The position numbers were made by a program, and so were the translations under genes. From Ailurus styani (taxonomy: Eukaryota; Chordata; Mammalia; Carnivora; Ailuridae): a stretch of DNA of 64,000 nt. Of this stretch, positions 45,186 to 57,649 are shown one piece after another (positions within the stretch are counted from its first letter, which is position 1; the number at the start of each line of letters is the position of its first letter). The notes beneath the pieces are model-generated. The model saw only the letters and a list, made by a program, of their open reading frames with translations, did no database searches and was not told where the DNA came from. The stretch lies in contig LNAC01000232.1 of assembly GCA_002007465.1 (NCBI GenBank), positions 1,325,108 through 1,389,107 of the forward strand, written 5' to 3'.

Positions 45186-47795
45186 GAGCTGTCAGTGGGA
45201 CAGTAACTGCACCAGCCAAGACAGGAGGCCAGACTGTGCAGAGGGTGCCTAGCAGGCCCTGGCCATACTCTGAGACCCTGGGTCCTATGAAGCTACTTCA
45301 TAGTTTTTGTTTTTGAGAATCACTGTGTACAGGCCTTCGTGCCAGGCACTGAGGGGAAAGATAGAAGGGAATTATCAACTGCCTTTGAGAATCCCTCTTT
45401 AGAGGGGAGATATGTGGTCCCCTGCTTGGAGGGAACTCCCAGTTTAATGGGGGAGAAACGGCGTCCACCTTCTAGACTGCTCTGTGAAGGGTACTAACTT
45501 AGAAGTGACAGACATCCTTGTCCTAAAATCTCTAGGAAGAGGCAAGAAACTGACTCATGAAGGCACAGGGAGGAGCGTGACTCCTCCCAGTTCCTGCAGC
45601 AAATCTGAAACAGAAGTTGGGCGTAGAAGGCAAGCTGCAGACTCCAGACCAGGGGAAGCCATTACTTTCCTTCTACCATGGAGGGGAACTGGGCCAAGTG
45701 AGGCCAGGGAGACAGGTAAGGGACATCTCCAAGGTTGCCTTCTCCAAAACAGAAGAGACCCTCACTGGTGTCAAGTGACTTTCCCCTTCTAGCAATGAGA
45801 ATTTTGACTATTTCCATGGAGTACCTGCTCATGTCCTCATGTGAAGTTTGGGAAACCTGTTCATTGCCATTGGCTTTCTTGGTGCCCACTGTCTATCTGC
45901 CATTTTTGTCTCATCCATGCCAGTAGTTTTGACAGTTGTCTTGCCTTAGGTGGCACAAACTCATCCCAGGTTGAGTCTGATCAAGGCCAGGCATCAAGGG
46001 TTAGACTTTGGCCTCAAATCTGCCCTGCTTCCTATCACCTCTAATCCCAGACATGGCCCTGTGGGCTGAGGAGAACCGGTCACCCGCATTGCCTGGGTCC
46101 TCTGCTCTTCTGCTCACTGGACCCAGGATAGAAGGAGCAGAAGGAGGGGAGGGAGAGAATGGCACTATGGCCCACCCTTCTCTAGGGGTGAGGGAGAGCT
46201 CCTGGAAGAAGCGCACTGAAGCAGAGAGCTGAAGGGTGAGGGGGAAATGCCCAAGGGGCAGGATGGGGACTGTCAGCCTCGTTGGCCCCTTCTGCTCTTT
46301 ACACTGCTCTTCTCCCTTCTTGGCCTAGTGCCCTTCAGTGAGGTCTCTGCAAGTCCTCCTCCCCCAGCCACGCCCTGCCCAGTGTCCAGCTTCCCCAGAG
46401 ACTTCCCAACTCTGAGATTTCACCCGGACACTTTCCCCCTGGGGATTCAGCTGAAAGACTTCAGACCTGGAGGAGAAGGATCTAGAAGGGATGGATCTGG
46501 GTATTCCTCCCAGGCCCACGGTGGCAGGAGGGCACCAGAGACCTGGGACAGAGGGCTGGGAGCCGACAGAGGAGACGAGATCTAGATGAGAGATGAACAA
46601 GCAGTCGAACCACAGGGACACGGAGAGTTATGGGGTGTGGGAATCCACAGATACCTTCCCCTTCAGGCACAGAGGTCCCCACTTGGGACTTGAGACCTGG
46701 AGCCACACCCTGCTGCTGAATGGGAAGGGGTCACATAGTCAGGCACCTGGCTTCACACTTCGTTTTCACGCTTCCTAGGGACGGCATCTTAGGTCAGCCC
46801 CCGCTGTGTCTCTGACTCCAGTCTCTTCGTCTCTATAAAGTCAGTCAGGTTGAGAATCCAGGGCAGGGATTTATTTCAAGGAATCAGCTGATGTGATTGT
46901 GGGGGCTGGCAGCCCGGGTTCTCAACGCTCTGACTCCTTCTAAGGGGGCGGGCCGGAGAAAGGAGAGCGTGGATGTATTAGAATACGCCCATATTGGATG
47001 CAGGAGACTCATTTCAAGGATTCGGCTTACGTGCCTCTGGAGGTCGGCTAGGCAAGGAGCAAATCTGCAAGTCGGGCAGTCAGGTGGGAAAGAGAAAAGC
47101 TCAGGAACAAGCTGGCCCCGGGGCACTGGCAAGGCTGTCCACAGCCCATCAGGAAGGGGAGTGGGGCAAGGCGAGAGCAGTCAGAGACCCTGCCCCTGTT
47201 TGCAGTGTCCTGCGAGGGAGTGTGTCCCTGTCAAGGGTTCACCTGCTCGGTCAGGTGCACGGCGGATGGTCTCCCTAGCTTAAGGTCGACTAATTAGGGA
47301 ATTTAATGACATCTTCCAAATCCCCTTTCAGCAGGCCCTAGATGAGTGCTTCTGGAATAACCAGGAGAGGGTGAGTGTTTGCTACGGAGTGGCGGCTGCC
47401 TTCTCTCCCGTTCTCGTGGCTCAGCCTAGCCTGCTTGGCGTGTCTAAGAAGATCATGTGGCAAAAATGATTTTTATGAATATTAACTGTTAGGTACTCTT
47501 TGGGAAAGTTCCCAACAGCTAGGCGTCTCTCCCTGTGCCTTAGTTGAACTGACCTAACAGGAATTCACACACTGAGGGGCTGAGGCTCCCCTTCTCTTAA
47601 CAAAGCCTGGCCAAGGAGGCTCTGGCCTTGGTTGCCTGTGGTCGGAGGTGAGGGCGTCTCTCTGGGGCTGCTGAGGTTTGTGGATATGGTGCAGCCTGGG
47701 CAGGACCTCAAGATCGACCAGGGCCCCGGAGATGCCCTGCCCTGACTGTTGGGGCCACTGCAGCCGGTGACGGTAACAGCCCTCAGTGACCGGTG
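45186..47795. other. Intergenic, no gene seen
   Basis: Contains two diverged copies of an 'atttcaaggattcggcttac'-like segment (about 46868-46915 and 47008-47055), perhaps halves of one old repeat. No exon is supported. Confidence 0.45.
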
Positions 47796-47799
47796 GGGC

Positions 47800-48020
47800 T
47801 GCAGCAGGTAATTACCGGGCAGAGGCTGGGAACTGACAGGGTAATTATTAGCTTCTAATTGCAGGGCAAACCCAGGCCGAGATCCTTCTCTCCAAAGCAG
47901 AGGGCATTACTATTTGCATAGCAATTAATTACTTTGGGAGCTACGGAATTTAATTACCCACTAGTCCGCAGGAGCCAATAATTAAATTACTCTCAGAAAC
48001 AGGGTATTTATTTCCCAGTT
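47800..48020. promoter_or_regulatory. Putative enhancer with dense TAATTA sites and a POU octamer
   Basis: About 200 bp with at least seven TAATTA/TTAATT-type cores (GGTAATTACC, GGTAATTATTAGC, CTAATTGC, CAATTAATTAC, TTTAATTACC, AATAATTAAATTAC). A perfect octamer ATTTGCAT is at 47912-47919, immediately followed by a homeodomain site. There are no repeat features. Confidence 0.55.
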
Positions 48021-49555
48021 AGGCTGAGCAGGTAGCTCCCACCTTGGGGAGGGAGCCTGGGTGGTGACCCCTGAACCAGTGATTGGCCCTCCGCGGAAGC
48101 CGCAGAGTGGCAAGGTCAGCGCCCCAGGAGGGCGTGCCCACCTGAGATGCAGACACACACAGACGCAGGCCCTCTGGGAGCACGGGGAGCACGCTCAGAG
48201 CCAGGGCCTCCTGGAGCACAGAGAACATGCTCGGAGCCCGGGCCTGGTGCTCAGCCACGCGGGAGCCAGGGGAGCTGGGCGCATGCGTGCGTGGAATCAC
48301 GTGCGGAGCAAGAAGGGCAGGAGACCAAACAGGACACTTGGGCTCAGTCGTTTTGCCACAGCTGCTTGGTCTAGCGTGTGTCAAAATGTAAAAATGTATT
48401 TTGAGTACGGGGTACTGGGGTCAACAAACGGATTCGCAGTCCGTCCTGGAATCTCTTTTCATCCTTGATGCCTCTCAGGGCTGAGTGGGGGGTTAGGAGG
48501 GGCTTAGGACCGAGCGGAGTGGGGCTTCAGGAGGAGTTGAAGATCGCCTGTTTTGAACATCACTTGGTAAAGAAAAAAGAAAATGTCAGGAGGCTTAATG
48601 TTCCTGCATCAAAATGGCCATGGCAAAATGTCATGTACTCCTGAGAGATGGGGGCCTCTGGGTTCTTCCAAATAGAGAGTGACCCCTGCGAGCAGAGCTG
48701 CGTTAGATCCAGCCCTTAACTTCTCCCAGTCGGAGAAAGCAAGGGGAAGCTGGGGTCACGGAGGTGAGGAGTTGAGGGAAGGGGGATGCCACCGAGGGGG
48801 TGTCTGGGTCAGCTTGCCCAGTGACTGGGACACCCTGTCCCCCAGGCCTGAGAAAGCCTGGAGGTTGGGTAGCGTCTGCCCTCCCATCCCCCCATTGCTC
48901 TCCACTAGGTCCTGCAGCCCTGTTCTCCATCCCCACCATGGCTCCCTGGGCAGCTGGGAGCTGGCAGGTAGTTGAGGCAATGAGGCATTCTCTCCACTCC
49001 ATTTGGAGAGCGTGGGTGATGTGTCTGGCCCTGGTGCTGGGGATTCTGGTCCTGGTGCCGGGTAGGGCGGACGGCAGTCTGGCCGTGAGTGGCCCAGTCC
49101 TTCTGGGCTAGCGGACAGGGCCAGGGGGCGGGGGGGGGTCTTTGTGCACCATCCCCCGCTGAGGAAGGATGGAAGCAATAGGGTTCCCTTCCCTTCCACT
49201 TCATTCTCTTTCCTGAAAAGAGGCTCAGGTAGATCAAGTGGGTGCTGGTCAATCTGTCCTTTTAGCTTCCTCCCTCCCTTTCCTCCAGGTGACATTAGTG
49301 AGCCCCTGCTGTATGCAGGTCGGGAGCCACATCTGTGCCCCACTGCCTTTGGGTGAGTTCCCAGCTGATACTTGCTGCCCGCCCTTGACCCTTTGGAACT
49401 CCCCTCCCAAGGCCTAGAGCTGAGCCCTGCCCCCACCCCTCCAGCTTGGCCTCGGGGCCTCCCCAGGTGGGATCCTATAGGCGCTTCTAATGAAGTTCTC
49501 CCTGACTCTGTTCAGGGCACCCACCACCCGTGGAAGAGCGGCGGCCGGCCCTCAG
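48021..49555. other. Intergenic, no gene seen
   Basis: Unique sequence. An imperfect tandem of an 'agggcctcctggagcacaga'-like unit is seen at about 48165-48245. Confidence 0.45.
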
Positions 49556-49559
49556 CCTC

Positions 49560-49725
49560 GGCTGCTGACAGCAGCAATCCATCTCCATCACAGTAATGGC
49601 GTCCCCATTAATCGGCCATAAACTAATAAAGCAAGCACTTTCCACCCCACAGCCCCCCCCCCAACTTCATTAAGTCTTTAGTACATTAATATGTCTTACT
49701 TAGTGTCAGCTAAGCCTCTTTCTCC
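49560..49725. promoter_or_regulatory. Putative conserved enhancer
   Basis: AGTAATGGCG, CCATTAATCGGCCATAAACTA, TTCATTAAG and TACATTAATATG sites in unique DNA. It resembles the neighbouring element at 50095-50350. Confidence 0.45.
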
Positions 49726-49825
49726 ATTTGGGGTGGAGCACGGTGGGGTGGGCGCCTTGCCCGGTGGGTGATGAACATGACCCCTCCCCTGGCCTGGGCA
49801 GAGGGGCTGCTGACTCAGGCCCACC

Positions 49826-49914
49826 CCCCCCCCCCCCCTCCCCCCCCCCCCCCCCCCCCCCGGCCGCCCCCNNNNNNNNNNNNNNNNNNNNNNNNNNNCC
49901 CCCCCCCCCCCCCC
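49826..49914 (+). repeat. Poly(C) tract with a 27-N gap
   Basis: Long runs of C interrupted by T, G and 27 N (49872-49898). Confidence 0.95.
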
Positions 49915-50094
49915 GTCCTCTGCCCACTGCCCCCTGAGGGGCCCCAGAGGCAGAGGGAAGCCAGAGCAGGAGGAACAGGAAGAAGCGGGGAGAAGCTGAG
50001 GAGGCCAGGGGAGGAAAGGGAAGGAGGAGGAGGCAGGGATGGAGGAGGAAGGGGGCTGGCAGGAGAGGAGGAGACGGGGATGGGGGAGGAGCTG

Positions 50095-50350
50095 TGCACC
50101 TCCAAATTAAATTTGTGATTCAGGCATCAGATGGGCCGACAGCCAGAGATTAATTCGACTGATCGAGTTATAAAGAGCGGAAGGCCCGGGTAATCAATCT
50201 TGCAGCTGTCAGGCCGACAGGCAGGAGTATTAACCTGGCGAGACGGCACATACCGAGGACCTCTTCATTTCATTCACCCCAACCGCGTCCCTGACCACCT
50301 CTGGCCCGTCTCTCCAAATAATAATAATTGTGGCTGTTAACGATGACAGA
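50095..50350. promoter_or_regulatory. Putative conserved enhancer
   Basis: CCAAATTAAATTTG, AGATTAATTCGAC, GGTAATCAATC, AGTATTAACC and AATAATAATTGTGG occur in 250 bp of unique sequence next to a purine-rich tract (49940-50090). Confidence 0.45.
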
Positions 50351-51364
50351 GACAGGATGAGGGGCCAGCCCCTCTGCCACAGCCTCCTCTCCCGCAACTC
50401 CCACCCGCCGCTCAGACCGACCAGAAGGCTGAGCAGGTCCCAGCTGGTGGCCCTCTTTGAGAGGTGGGGAAATTGAGGCAGGGACTCCAACAAGACCTTC
50501 AGGCAGGCCCGCGGTGGGGTTGGGAAGGCGCTTGGAGACAAGGGCAGTGTTCTAGATCCTTCTTGCCTCCTGGGGAAAGCGTCGTCCCCCCAACCAGCTG
50601 GCGCAAACCCGTGGCACTTTCAGCTCTGGCCAAGGAAGCTGGGATCCAGAAGGTCAGACTGACCCCTCCTCGGGCCTCTTCCTGCGCTGGCCACGACTCT
50701 GAGTGCTGGGCCAGTGGGTTGGCGGCCCCAGCCCAGGCCCCGGCCCCCGGGCTGGGACAGCTGTTCTAGCTGGCAAGCCACCTTTCCTGCTCACTCTCCT
50801 AGCTCGACAGTGTCAGTCCACACCTGGGGCGGGCTGGGGGGCTCCCTGCAGAGACTTGTGGAAACACCATCCCTTGGGCAGAGATGGGGTGGGGGGGCTG
50901 CCTTGAAGTTACCTCTCTCGGCTCCAGCTAATTTTCACATCCTTCAAACTCTGATATCTCTTTCTTCCTTGCTCCAGGGAAAGGAAGGGGGAAGGAGGAA
51001 CGCTCTGTGTGTGCGTGTGAGGTGTGTGTGCGTGTGTGTACGTGCATGTGTGTGTACGTGCGTGTGTGTGTGTGGTGGCAGGCACGGATAAAGATGTGAT
51101 GGGGGCACATTTAGGGCTTCTCGGCAGTGAGCCAGGACTGAGTCAGTCCTCTGAAATCCTCAGGCCAGGGTGGACTATAGGCGGTGGAGGCCTCGGAGGG
51201 TGGAGGTGAGGAGATGGGCGTCCTCTCCTCCTTTCTCAGTAAGAACAGGCATAGGGTTAGTGGAGGGGGCCGTGATCCCTAAAGCGCTCTAACGATGTTA
51301 TCTGTTACTATTATTATTATTGCCAATCTAGGGACCATCCCTCGATGGTCCGGCAGACAACAAT

Positions 51365-51550
51365 ATAACTGTCACTTATTGTGTTCTAAGTATCTCCAGA
51401 TACTTGCTAAACGTTTTACATATGTCACAACTTTAATGTTCACACAAAGCTCTGTGAAGTAGGTTCTATTTACAGCCCCATTTTACAGATGAAAAATTGA
51501 GGTTCAGAGAGGTTTGGAGTCTTGCTTAAGCTGGCATAGCCAGGAAATGG
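51365..51550 (+). repeat. MIR element
   Basis: 'ttgctaaacgttttacatat', 'ccccattttacagatgaaaa' and 'attgaggttcagagaggttt' are diagnostic of MIR. Confidence 0.9.
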
Positions 51551-52794
51551 TCAAGCCCATACTTGCCACTACCCAGAGCCTCGGTACAGGCTAACTTTAC
51601 CCAAGGCCCCCCAAGTTTATCCCGGGCCCCTTCTCAGCATTGCCTGTCGGCTGATCCTGGATATCTCCCGCTGAGCTTACCGGGGCACCAGATCCCTCTG
51701 GGTGTGAGGCGGGTGGGGAGGGTGAGGCTGTTTGTTCAGAGGGTGTGTGTGTGTTGGGGGGGTTGGTGTCAGAGAACACTCATCCAGGGCCAAGAGAAGA
51801 CTCGGGGCCCCACCCGGGGAGGCTCCCCAGTGCCCTGCCCTGGAGTAACCCCGGGGAGGAGGATTGCCCCCTCCCCAGGCCCCATGGCCTTTTGGGAAGG
51901 GAGAGGGTGCTGACTTGCCCACATTCCCCCCCAACCCCCACGCCTCTCCAGGGCTCGAATAATTGGAAAGATGCCTCGCTGGGTGTGTGTGGCAGGGAGG
52001 GACCCCGACTGGGATGGGTCTAGAGAGAAAGCTCTCCGTCTCTCCCCTGACCCCAGCTGGGGCTGGGCCCAAGGCGGGGTGGGGGAGTGGGTCTGACTGG
52101 GTGGCAGCCAGGCCAGCCTCTCTCTCCCAGGCTCCCTGGGACCCATTTCAAGTGGCTGCTTCCAGGCTGGGCCGGCCTGAGGGAGGGGGAGCGGGAACAG
52201 GGAGCCTGTTTCCAAGCAGAGGTTCAAGGGTCTCCCTTCCTGAGCCCCTGCCCCCTTGCTCAGGGCAGCCATTGATTCCGCCCTGTCAGTCTCCGCAGTT
52301 CCCTACTTCCGCTCCATCTGGGGCTGTGGCTCCAGCTCCGGACAGTGTGCGCCACCCCCACCCTGTCCTGAGGCAGTTCTTGTCCTTGGGGTGGGGGTGG
52401 ATGAAGACCCCTAGCGTAGACCCTCAAGGGGCAGAATCCCCGAGTCTGCAGGTTTGAATCACGGGGGTAGCGGAGGATTTAGCCTGCTGTGGTTGTGCTT
52501 GCACACCCTTCCCTCCCTCCTTCTGGTTCAGGCCAGATCCTGGCTCGGGCCTGGGCTCTAGCCGGTCAGCGAACTCTTGTGGCGGTAGTGTTCTCTGGTT
52601 TCTAGCCCTCTCACCTCATCAAGGCGGGCATGGGATGAGACTGACTAGGGCTGTCTTGTAATTCCCATCATGGTCCCTCAGATCTGCTCTATGGTGTAGT
52701 TCCCCATCTAGGGAACGGCCCCCATGAACTCTGCCTCTTCTGCCTTCGGAGAGGAAAGGTGGGCTGCTGGGGAAGGGAGGGGAGAGATCATTTA

Positions 52795-52975
52795 AGACAA
52801 ATCTGGTAGAATACCTGTTTCAAAACCTGGCTGTCTCTCCTAGCCTCAGTTTCTTCATCTGTGAAATGGGAAGAATAATGTGCACTTCCTTGTCTTATAG
52901 TGATGCTCAAGTGAGATGTGAGAGCAGGCCTCACGCTGTGTCTGGGACATTGTAGATTTTGAGTAAATATCAAAA
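52795..52975 (+). repeat. MIRb element
   Basis: 'cctcagtttcttcatctgtg' and 'aaatgggaagaataatg', with 'tttgagtaaatatc' at the end. Confidence 0.85.
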
Positions 52976-53253
52976 CCATCAGCCAAAGCAGGGGAAGAGC
53001 CAGGGGCGTGGTGAAGATGTGGGCTTTAGGGGAGAATGACTCTTCCTCGCCCTCAGCCTCCCTTGCCTCCCAGCTCCTGATCCCTCTCTAGGTGACAAGC
53101 CCAGGCAGAGGCCCTGGACTTGAACGTCCCACTCTGAAGAAGTCCTGGACAAGGCGGGGAGAACATCTGTGTGCTGGACAGGGTTGTGCTAGAGGACTGT
53201 GTGTAATTCCACGTCCCTGTTTCAAGAAAGGCATTGTTTGGACATCAGCCAGG

Positions 53254-53281
53254 TGGTGTGTGTGTGAGTGTGAGTGTGTGT

Positions 53282-53316
<35 letters not shown>
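53254..53316 (+). repeat. (GT)n microsatellite, interrupted
   Basis: About 30 GT units with GA and TA interruptions. Confidence 0.95.
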
Positions 53317-53317
<1 letters not shown>

Positions 53318-53494
53318 GCTCAACGGCTGGCATCAAAATTCTTGCTGATTAATCTCTGTCTTCTCACACCCAGCCCTGGTCCCCAGAAGCTCCAGGCCTG
53401 AATTGGTGTCCAGTGGGCCTTAGGGGGCAGAATCGGGCCCAGGAAGATGGATTTCCCCGTCCCTTCACCCCCCGCCCAGCAGGGGAGGGGGACG

Positions 53495-53635
53495 GCTGCT
53501 TCATTATGTTTAATGGGATTATTGGGGGGGACAGTAATCATGGGGCATTAGCTGCTAATTGGGTCCATAATAAAGTTAATAAAGCTCTTATGGTCTTTGC
53601 CATTAAGTGTAATTAAGGGGGTGCTCTGTGGCAGG
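53495..53635. promoter_or_regulatory. Putative conserved enhancer
   Basis: TTTAATGGGATTATTGG, CAGTAATCATGG, GCTAATTGGG, CCATAATAAAGTTAATAAAGC and CCATTAAGTGTAATTAAGG form a tight run of homeodomain-type sites in unique sequence. Confidence 0.5.
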
Positions 53636-54300
53636 ATGGGGGATGTTGGTGGAGAACGGGTACTCAGCTCTCCCTGGTAGAAGGAGCCAGAACAGGAGCA
53701 GGTGACAGGGAAGTTGGCAGCTATGCCAAGGCTGGGAGCTACACCCATGGCTGGGCTCACCAGCGGGTCCTCTGGGAGCTGGAGGGGGCGAGGTGGACAG
53801 GAAGGGAAGGGGTCCACCATGTGCTGTACGTAAGAGCAGGGGTAAATTATTAACCCCAACCCAGAGGTCCACACCCTTGAGGAGGCTCAGGACACAGAAG
53901 AAATGGCACCTCCAAGGAGAGATGGTATGGACCAGCTAGGAGCTTTGTGGCCTGACTCTGGCTTGGGTGTGCTGGGTGACCTTGGGGAGGTTGTATGACC
54001 TCTCTCAGCTTCCGTTTCCCCTTCTATAACATGAGGATAATAATCGTGTTGCTTATGCCAGTTCCAGAAGCCGGTGTGGTGGCAGGAAACCAGACAAGTG
54101 ACTATGGAGCTGTTGTTCTTTATCAAGCTTTCATTTATTTGCTTGGGTAATTATGCAGGAAGGACTTAAAAGTCTTATAGATACAGAAGCATAGAGTGGA
54201 CATTCTCTTCCCATTTTCCCTCTGCCATCACTTTGAAGTTTATCTTTCTAGAGTTTGGGGGATACATTTATGTGACATATATATACATAGAAAAGCATAT
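53636..54300. other. Intergenic, no gene; MIRb tail
   Basis: A MIRb-like piece lies at about 53945-54065 ('gtgaccttggggaggttgta'). Otherwise unique. Confidence 0.5.
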
Positions 54301-54314
54301 AGTTTTCTTTTTTC

Positions 54315-54525
54315 TTTTTTCTTTTTTTTTTTTTAAAGATTTATTTATTTATTTATTTCACAGAGGGAGAGAGATCACAAGGAGGCAGAGAGGCAGGCAG
54401 AGAGAGAGGGGGAAGCAGGCTCCCCGCTGAGCAGGGAGCCCGATGCGGGCTTTGATCCCAGGACCCTGAGATCATGACCTGAGCCAAAGGCAGAGGCTTT
54501 AACCCACTGAGCCACCCAGGCGCCC
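54315..54525 (-). mobile_element. Young SINEC, minus orientation, perfect target duplication
   Basis: AGTTTTCTTTTTTC is repeated at 54301-54314 and 54526-54539. It is of the same subfamily as 25316 and 26014 ('aggctttaacccactgagcc'). Confidence 0.95.
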
Positions 54526-54599
54526 AGTTTTCTTTTTTCCTTCCTTCCTTCTCCTCTTTTCCTTCCCCTCCCTCCCTTCCTTCTCCCTCCTGCTCCTTC

Positions 54600-55440
54600 T
54601 CTTTTTCCCATAAATGGAATGATATTTTTGTACTGGTTTGCAATTTGCTTTTTCCTCTTATGTTTGTCTTTGTAGCGTTTGCTTGCCCGCTCAAGCTGAT
54701 GGGCTTCATTTTCGGATGGCCGCTCAGTATTCCACAGTTCGGATACACCATCACTTATTTCAATGATTAACCTACTGGTGAGCATATAAGTTGTTTCCAC
54801 TGTCTGACATTTAAACAACAAACCATCCTTAGATCATCTTTGCATACTCATTTATTTCTGTAGAGTAGATTTCTGGAAATGGAATAGTTGGGCCCCAGGA
54901 TATATACATTCTATTTATTTTTGTGTTATCATAAACATGCTTGTTTTTGAAAGGTAAAATATGTACAAAGGTCAAACAAATCATCAAGTACAAAGGAGTC
55001 TCACTCCCACCCTCAGCACCCCCACTGTTCCTTCTTGAAGATCTAAAAATACACATTTTCAAAGATTGGTGAATGCTCATTCGCCTGTTTCCCCTTCTTC
55101 CACACCCTCCCCAAATGGTGGCATATTCTAGACTCTGTTCTGCACCTTGCTTTTTATCTGCACCTTGCTACCCTCATAGCTTGAAGATCATTAATGATGG
55201 GAAGATGTAGATACTCTTTTGAATAGCTGCATAGTATTCCACCATATGGCTGTGGCTTCATTATTTAGCTAGTCCTCTAGATAGACACCTAGTATGTTTG
55301 CAGTCTTTAACTCTTACAACCCGACCATAAATACTCATGATATATATCTGTCTGAGCACAAGTGCGGGACATATATAGACAAATTCCTAGGTGTGGAATT
55401 GTGGGATCAAATGACCTGTTCATTAAAAATGTCTGATAGG
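54600..55440 (+). mobile_element. Two partial old L1 3'-UTR fragments
   Basis: Each half has the landmarks 'agtattccac', 'catcacttatttcaatg' or 'cttcattatttagctagtc', and 'agatttctggaaatggaata' or 'aaattcctaggtgtggaatt'. The two are partial copies of the same region. Confidence 0.7.
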
Positions 55441-57245
55441 TATTCAGATCACAAAAACCAACCTACTCCAGCTCCCACACCCGTGTACATGCTGCCTGCC
55501 AGGCCCTCGGCTGCGGCCCCATCACTTGTGCCCCTGAGCACTCAGATGTATTCGTGGGCAAAGGGTTCTTCCGGCAGCTCCTGGGATCGGGGAGTCCCAA
55601 GGAGAGTGCAGTTTTCCCCAGGAGAGGCTGGGCAGGAGGGGGAAAGGCGGGAAAGAGAACTGGGTAAACACAGTTGTCAGAGGGGAGGAAGACTTACAGT
55701 GGGGTCAGGGGTTAATGCAGATGGAGCTACCGGACACGCTACACAGAGCAAACAAAACAAGTTGGGGGAGGGAGGGGCTGGCCCTGGGAGGAGGGGGGCG
55801 CCCCAGCCCGCCTGGACTTGGCTCTTCCCTGGGCAGCTGCTGTCAGAAGTGCGGGCTCCTGGCTGCTAAAAACCCTGTAGCTAGCCGCTGGGCTCTGGGC
55901 CCCCGGGGGCAGCTGGCCCCTTCTGTGAGGCCTCCCCAGCCCAGAGCCAGCAGGGTGGGCCCACTGAGCAGCCCAGCCCACCTCCAGGGCCTCTCTGGGG
56001 GGTAATCCCCCTGGAGCCCTGTCTGGGAAGCTTTTCGAGGTATTAGAGATGAGCCAGTCGGGGGGCCCTGGAGCCACGCACAGCTTTTAGAGCATTCCTG
56101 GGCATTAGGCTCCCGGCCCGGCCCAGCCTTGCCCTCACCCCTCGGAGCCCCAGGGCCTTCTCTGCCTCAGCCACTCCTGGCCTAATTACAGGTGTCCATG
56201 TCGGGGTCAGCAGGGGGTTTAATTTGGGGCTTGTCCCACGGCGGCCAGGGCTCATTAATGGAGTCCCAGGGAGTCCGGGGGATGAACCAGGCAAACAGGG
56301 GATTAGAGGCTGAGGAAGACAGTTGTCAGGAATGGTGGGTCAGAGGGGGCTGTGAGTGAGGCCCGAGCCGGGGGTCAGCTTCAAGGCTGTGTGTTGGTGC
56401 CCTTACACCCAGGCGTTCACGCGGACACGACAGGTGCGCAGACACGCAGGTGCACGCAGCCATGGGCCCAGACGCTTACCCGAGACCTGGGGAGGCAGAC
56501 ACACAGAATGTCGCACCCACACAGTTCAACACAGAGATATACAGTGTTATGACCACTTCCCAGGAAGCTGTAGGGCGTGCAAGGGGTGGGGGGTGAGCCA
56601 GAAACTCTCTGCGCCCTGTCCATACCAGCCTCCTCTGGCGCCCCGTCCCACCCCCTCCCTTTGTCACACACCTCTTTCCCCCAGGCCTGGAGTGCCACAG
56701 TGCTGGCCTCGGGGTAGAATGACTTACAGCAGGCTCCCAGCCAGGCTGGGGAGGGAGTGAGTTCTTCCTTCACATCCCTGGTCCTCCAGAGGGTCTCGGA
56801 GCCCAGCTGTCAGCCTGGCCCCAGCAGAGCCCCCACACCCACCCTGGGCCTCATGACAAGCCTTGGGTTCTGAGAGGAGGTAGGGCTGCACTGCACAGAG
56901 GTCACTGGAGAGGAGGAGGAGGAGGAGGAGGAAGAGGAGGAAGGAGCTGATAGGAGCCAGGGCAAGGAGGGGTTGGGCAGGGGGAAATCATTTAACCCCG
57001 AAGCCGCCACTGGTCTTTGGAACACCCCCCTCCGCCCCCCCGCCGGCACTGACAGGGGCCAGCTGGAGCTGGCGGAGGATGAGAGGCCTAAGTGTGGGAA
57101 TGCAGGGAGGGGGCCTCCCAGGGCTTCCTGGGTCAGCTGGGAGGAGGGCACCCAGAAATGTCTTCCCCAGCCTGTCCCCCTGCCACCATCCCTGCCTGGG
57201 ATGTGAAGATAGGCCCTGGTTCCCTGGCCCTGTTACTGGCAGGGA
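55441..57245. other. Intergenic, no gene seen
   Basis: GC-rich unique sequence. A (GAG)n purine tract lies at about 56912-56945, and a small TAAT-site island at 56170-56270 (CCTAATTACAGG, TTTAATTTGG, CATTAATGG). Confidence 0.45.
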
Positions 57246-57247
57246 AC

Positions 57248-57248
<1 letters not shown>

Positions 57249-57285
<37 letters not shown>

Positions 57286-57303
57286 ACCCCCCCCCCCCCC
57301 CCN
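57249..57303 (+). repeat. Poly(C) tract ending in N
   Basis: About 53 C with one A, then an N. Confidence 0.95.
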
Positions 57304-57649
57304 TCACTCCTAGCGTTGTGGAGGTGGCAGCACAGGAAGTAGGGGGACCCAGAAACCTAACATTTGACTCTGGAAGGGTCAGATTTTCCCAAGGATGCTT
57401 CCTTCCGTCTGTGCCCCCTTCCCAGGGCACCCCCTTGCCTAGTATTTAGAGGTGATCCCAGGGGCAAAGTGACTGCCGTTACAGAAAGAGGGCCCTCTCT
57501 GTCCCACTAACTTAACCTTTTCATCAGTAAAGGTGTCCGCAGGGCTGGGCTGCCATCTGTTGTCACCTCAGCCTTGGTCCTAGGCATCAACTACTCTGTC
57601 CCTGATTTCCTTGTCTCCCCTATGCCATCTCAAGGACCCCCCACATACT

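Larger units (their letters stand above)
50351..53490. other. Intergenic, MIRs and GT-rich tracts, no gene
   Basis: MIR copies are at 51365-51550 and 52795-52975, and GT-rich low complexity at 51017-51075 and 53254-53316. No exon is supported. Confidence 0.5.

Noticed and set aside
54600..55440. Processed pseudogene
   Set aside because: The segments match L1 3'-UTR landmarks. No similarity to a host mRNA could be seen.
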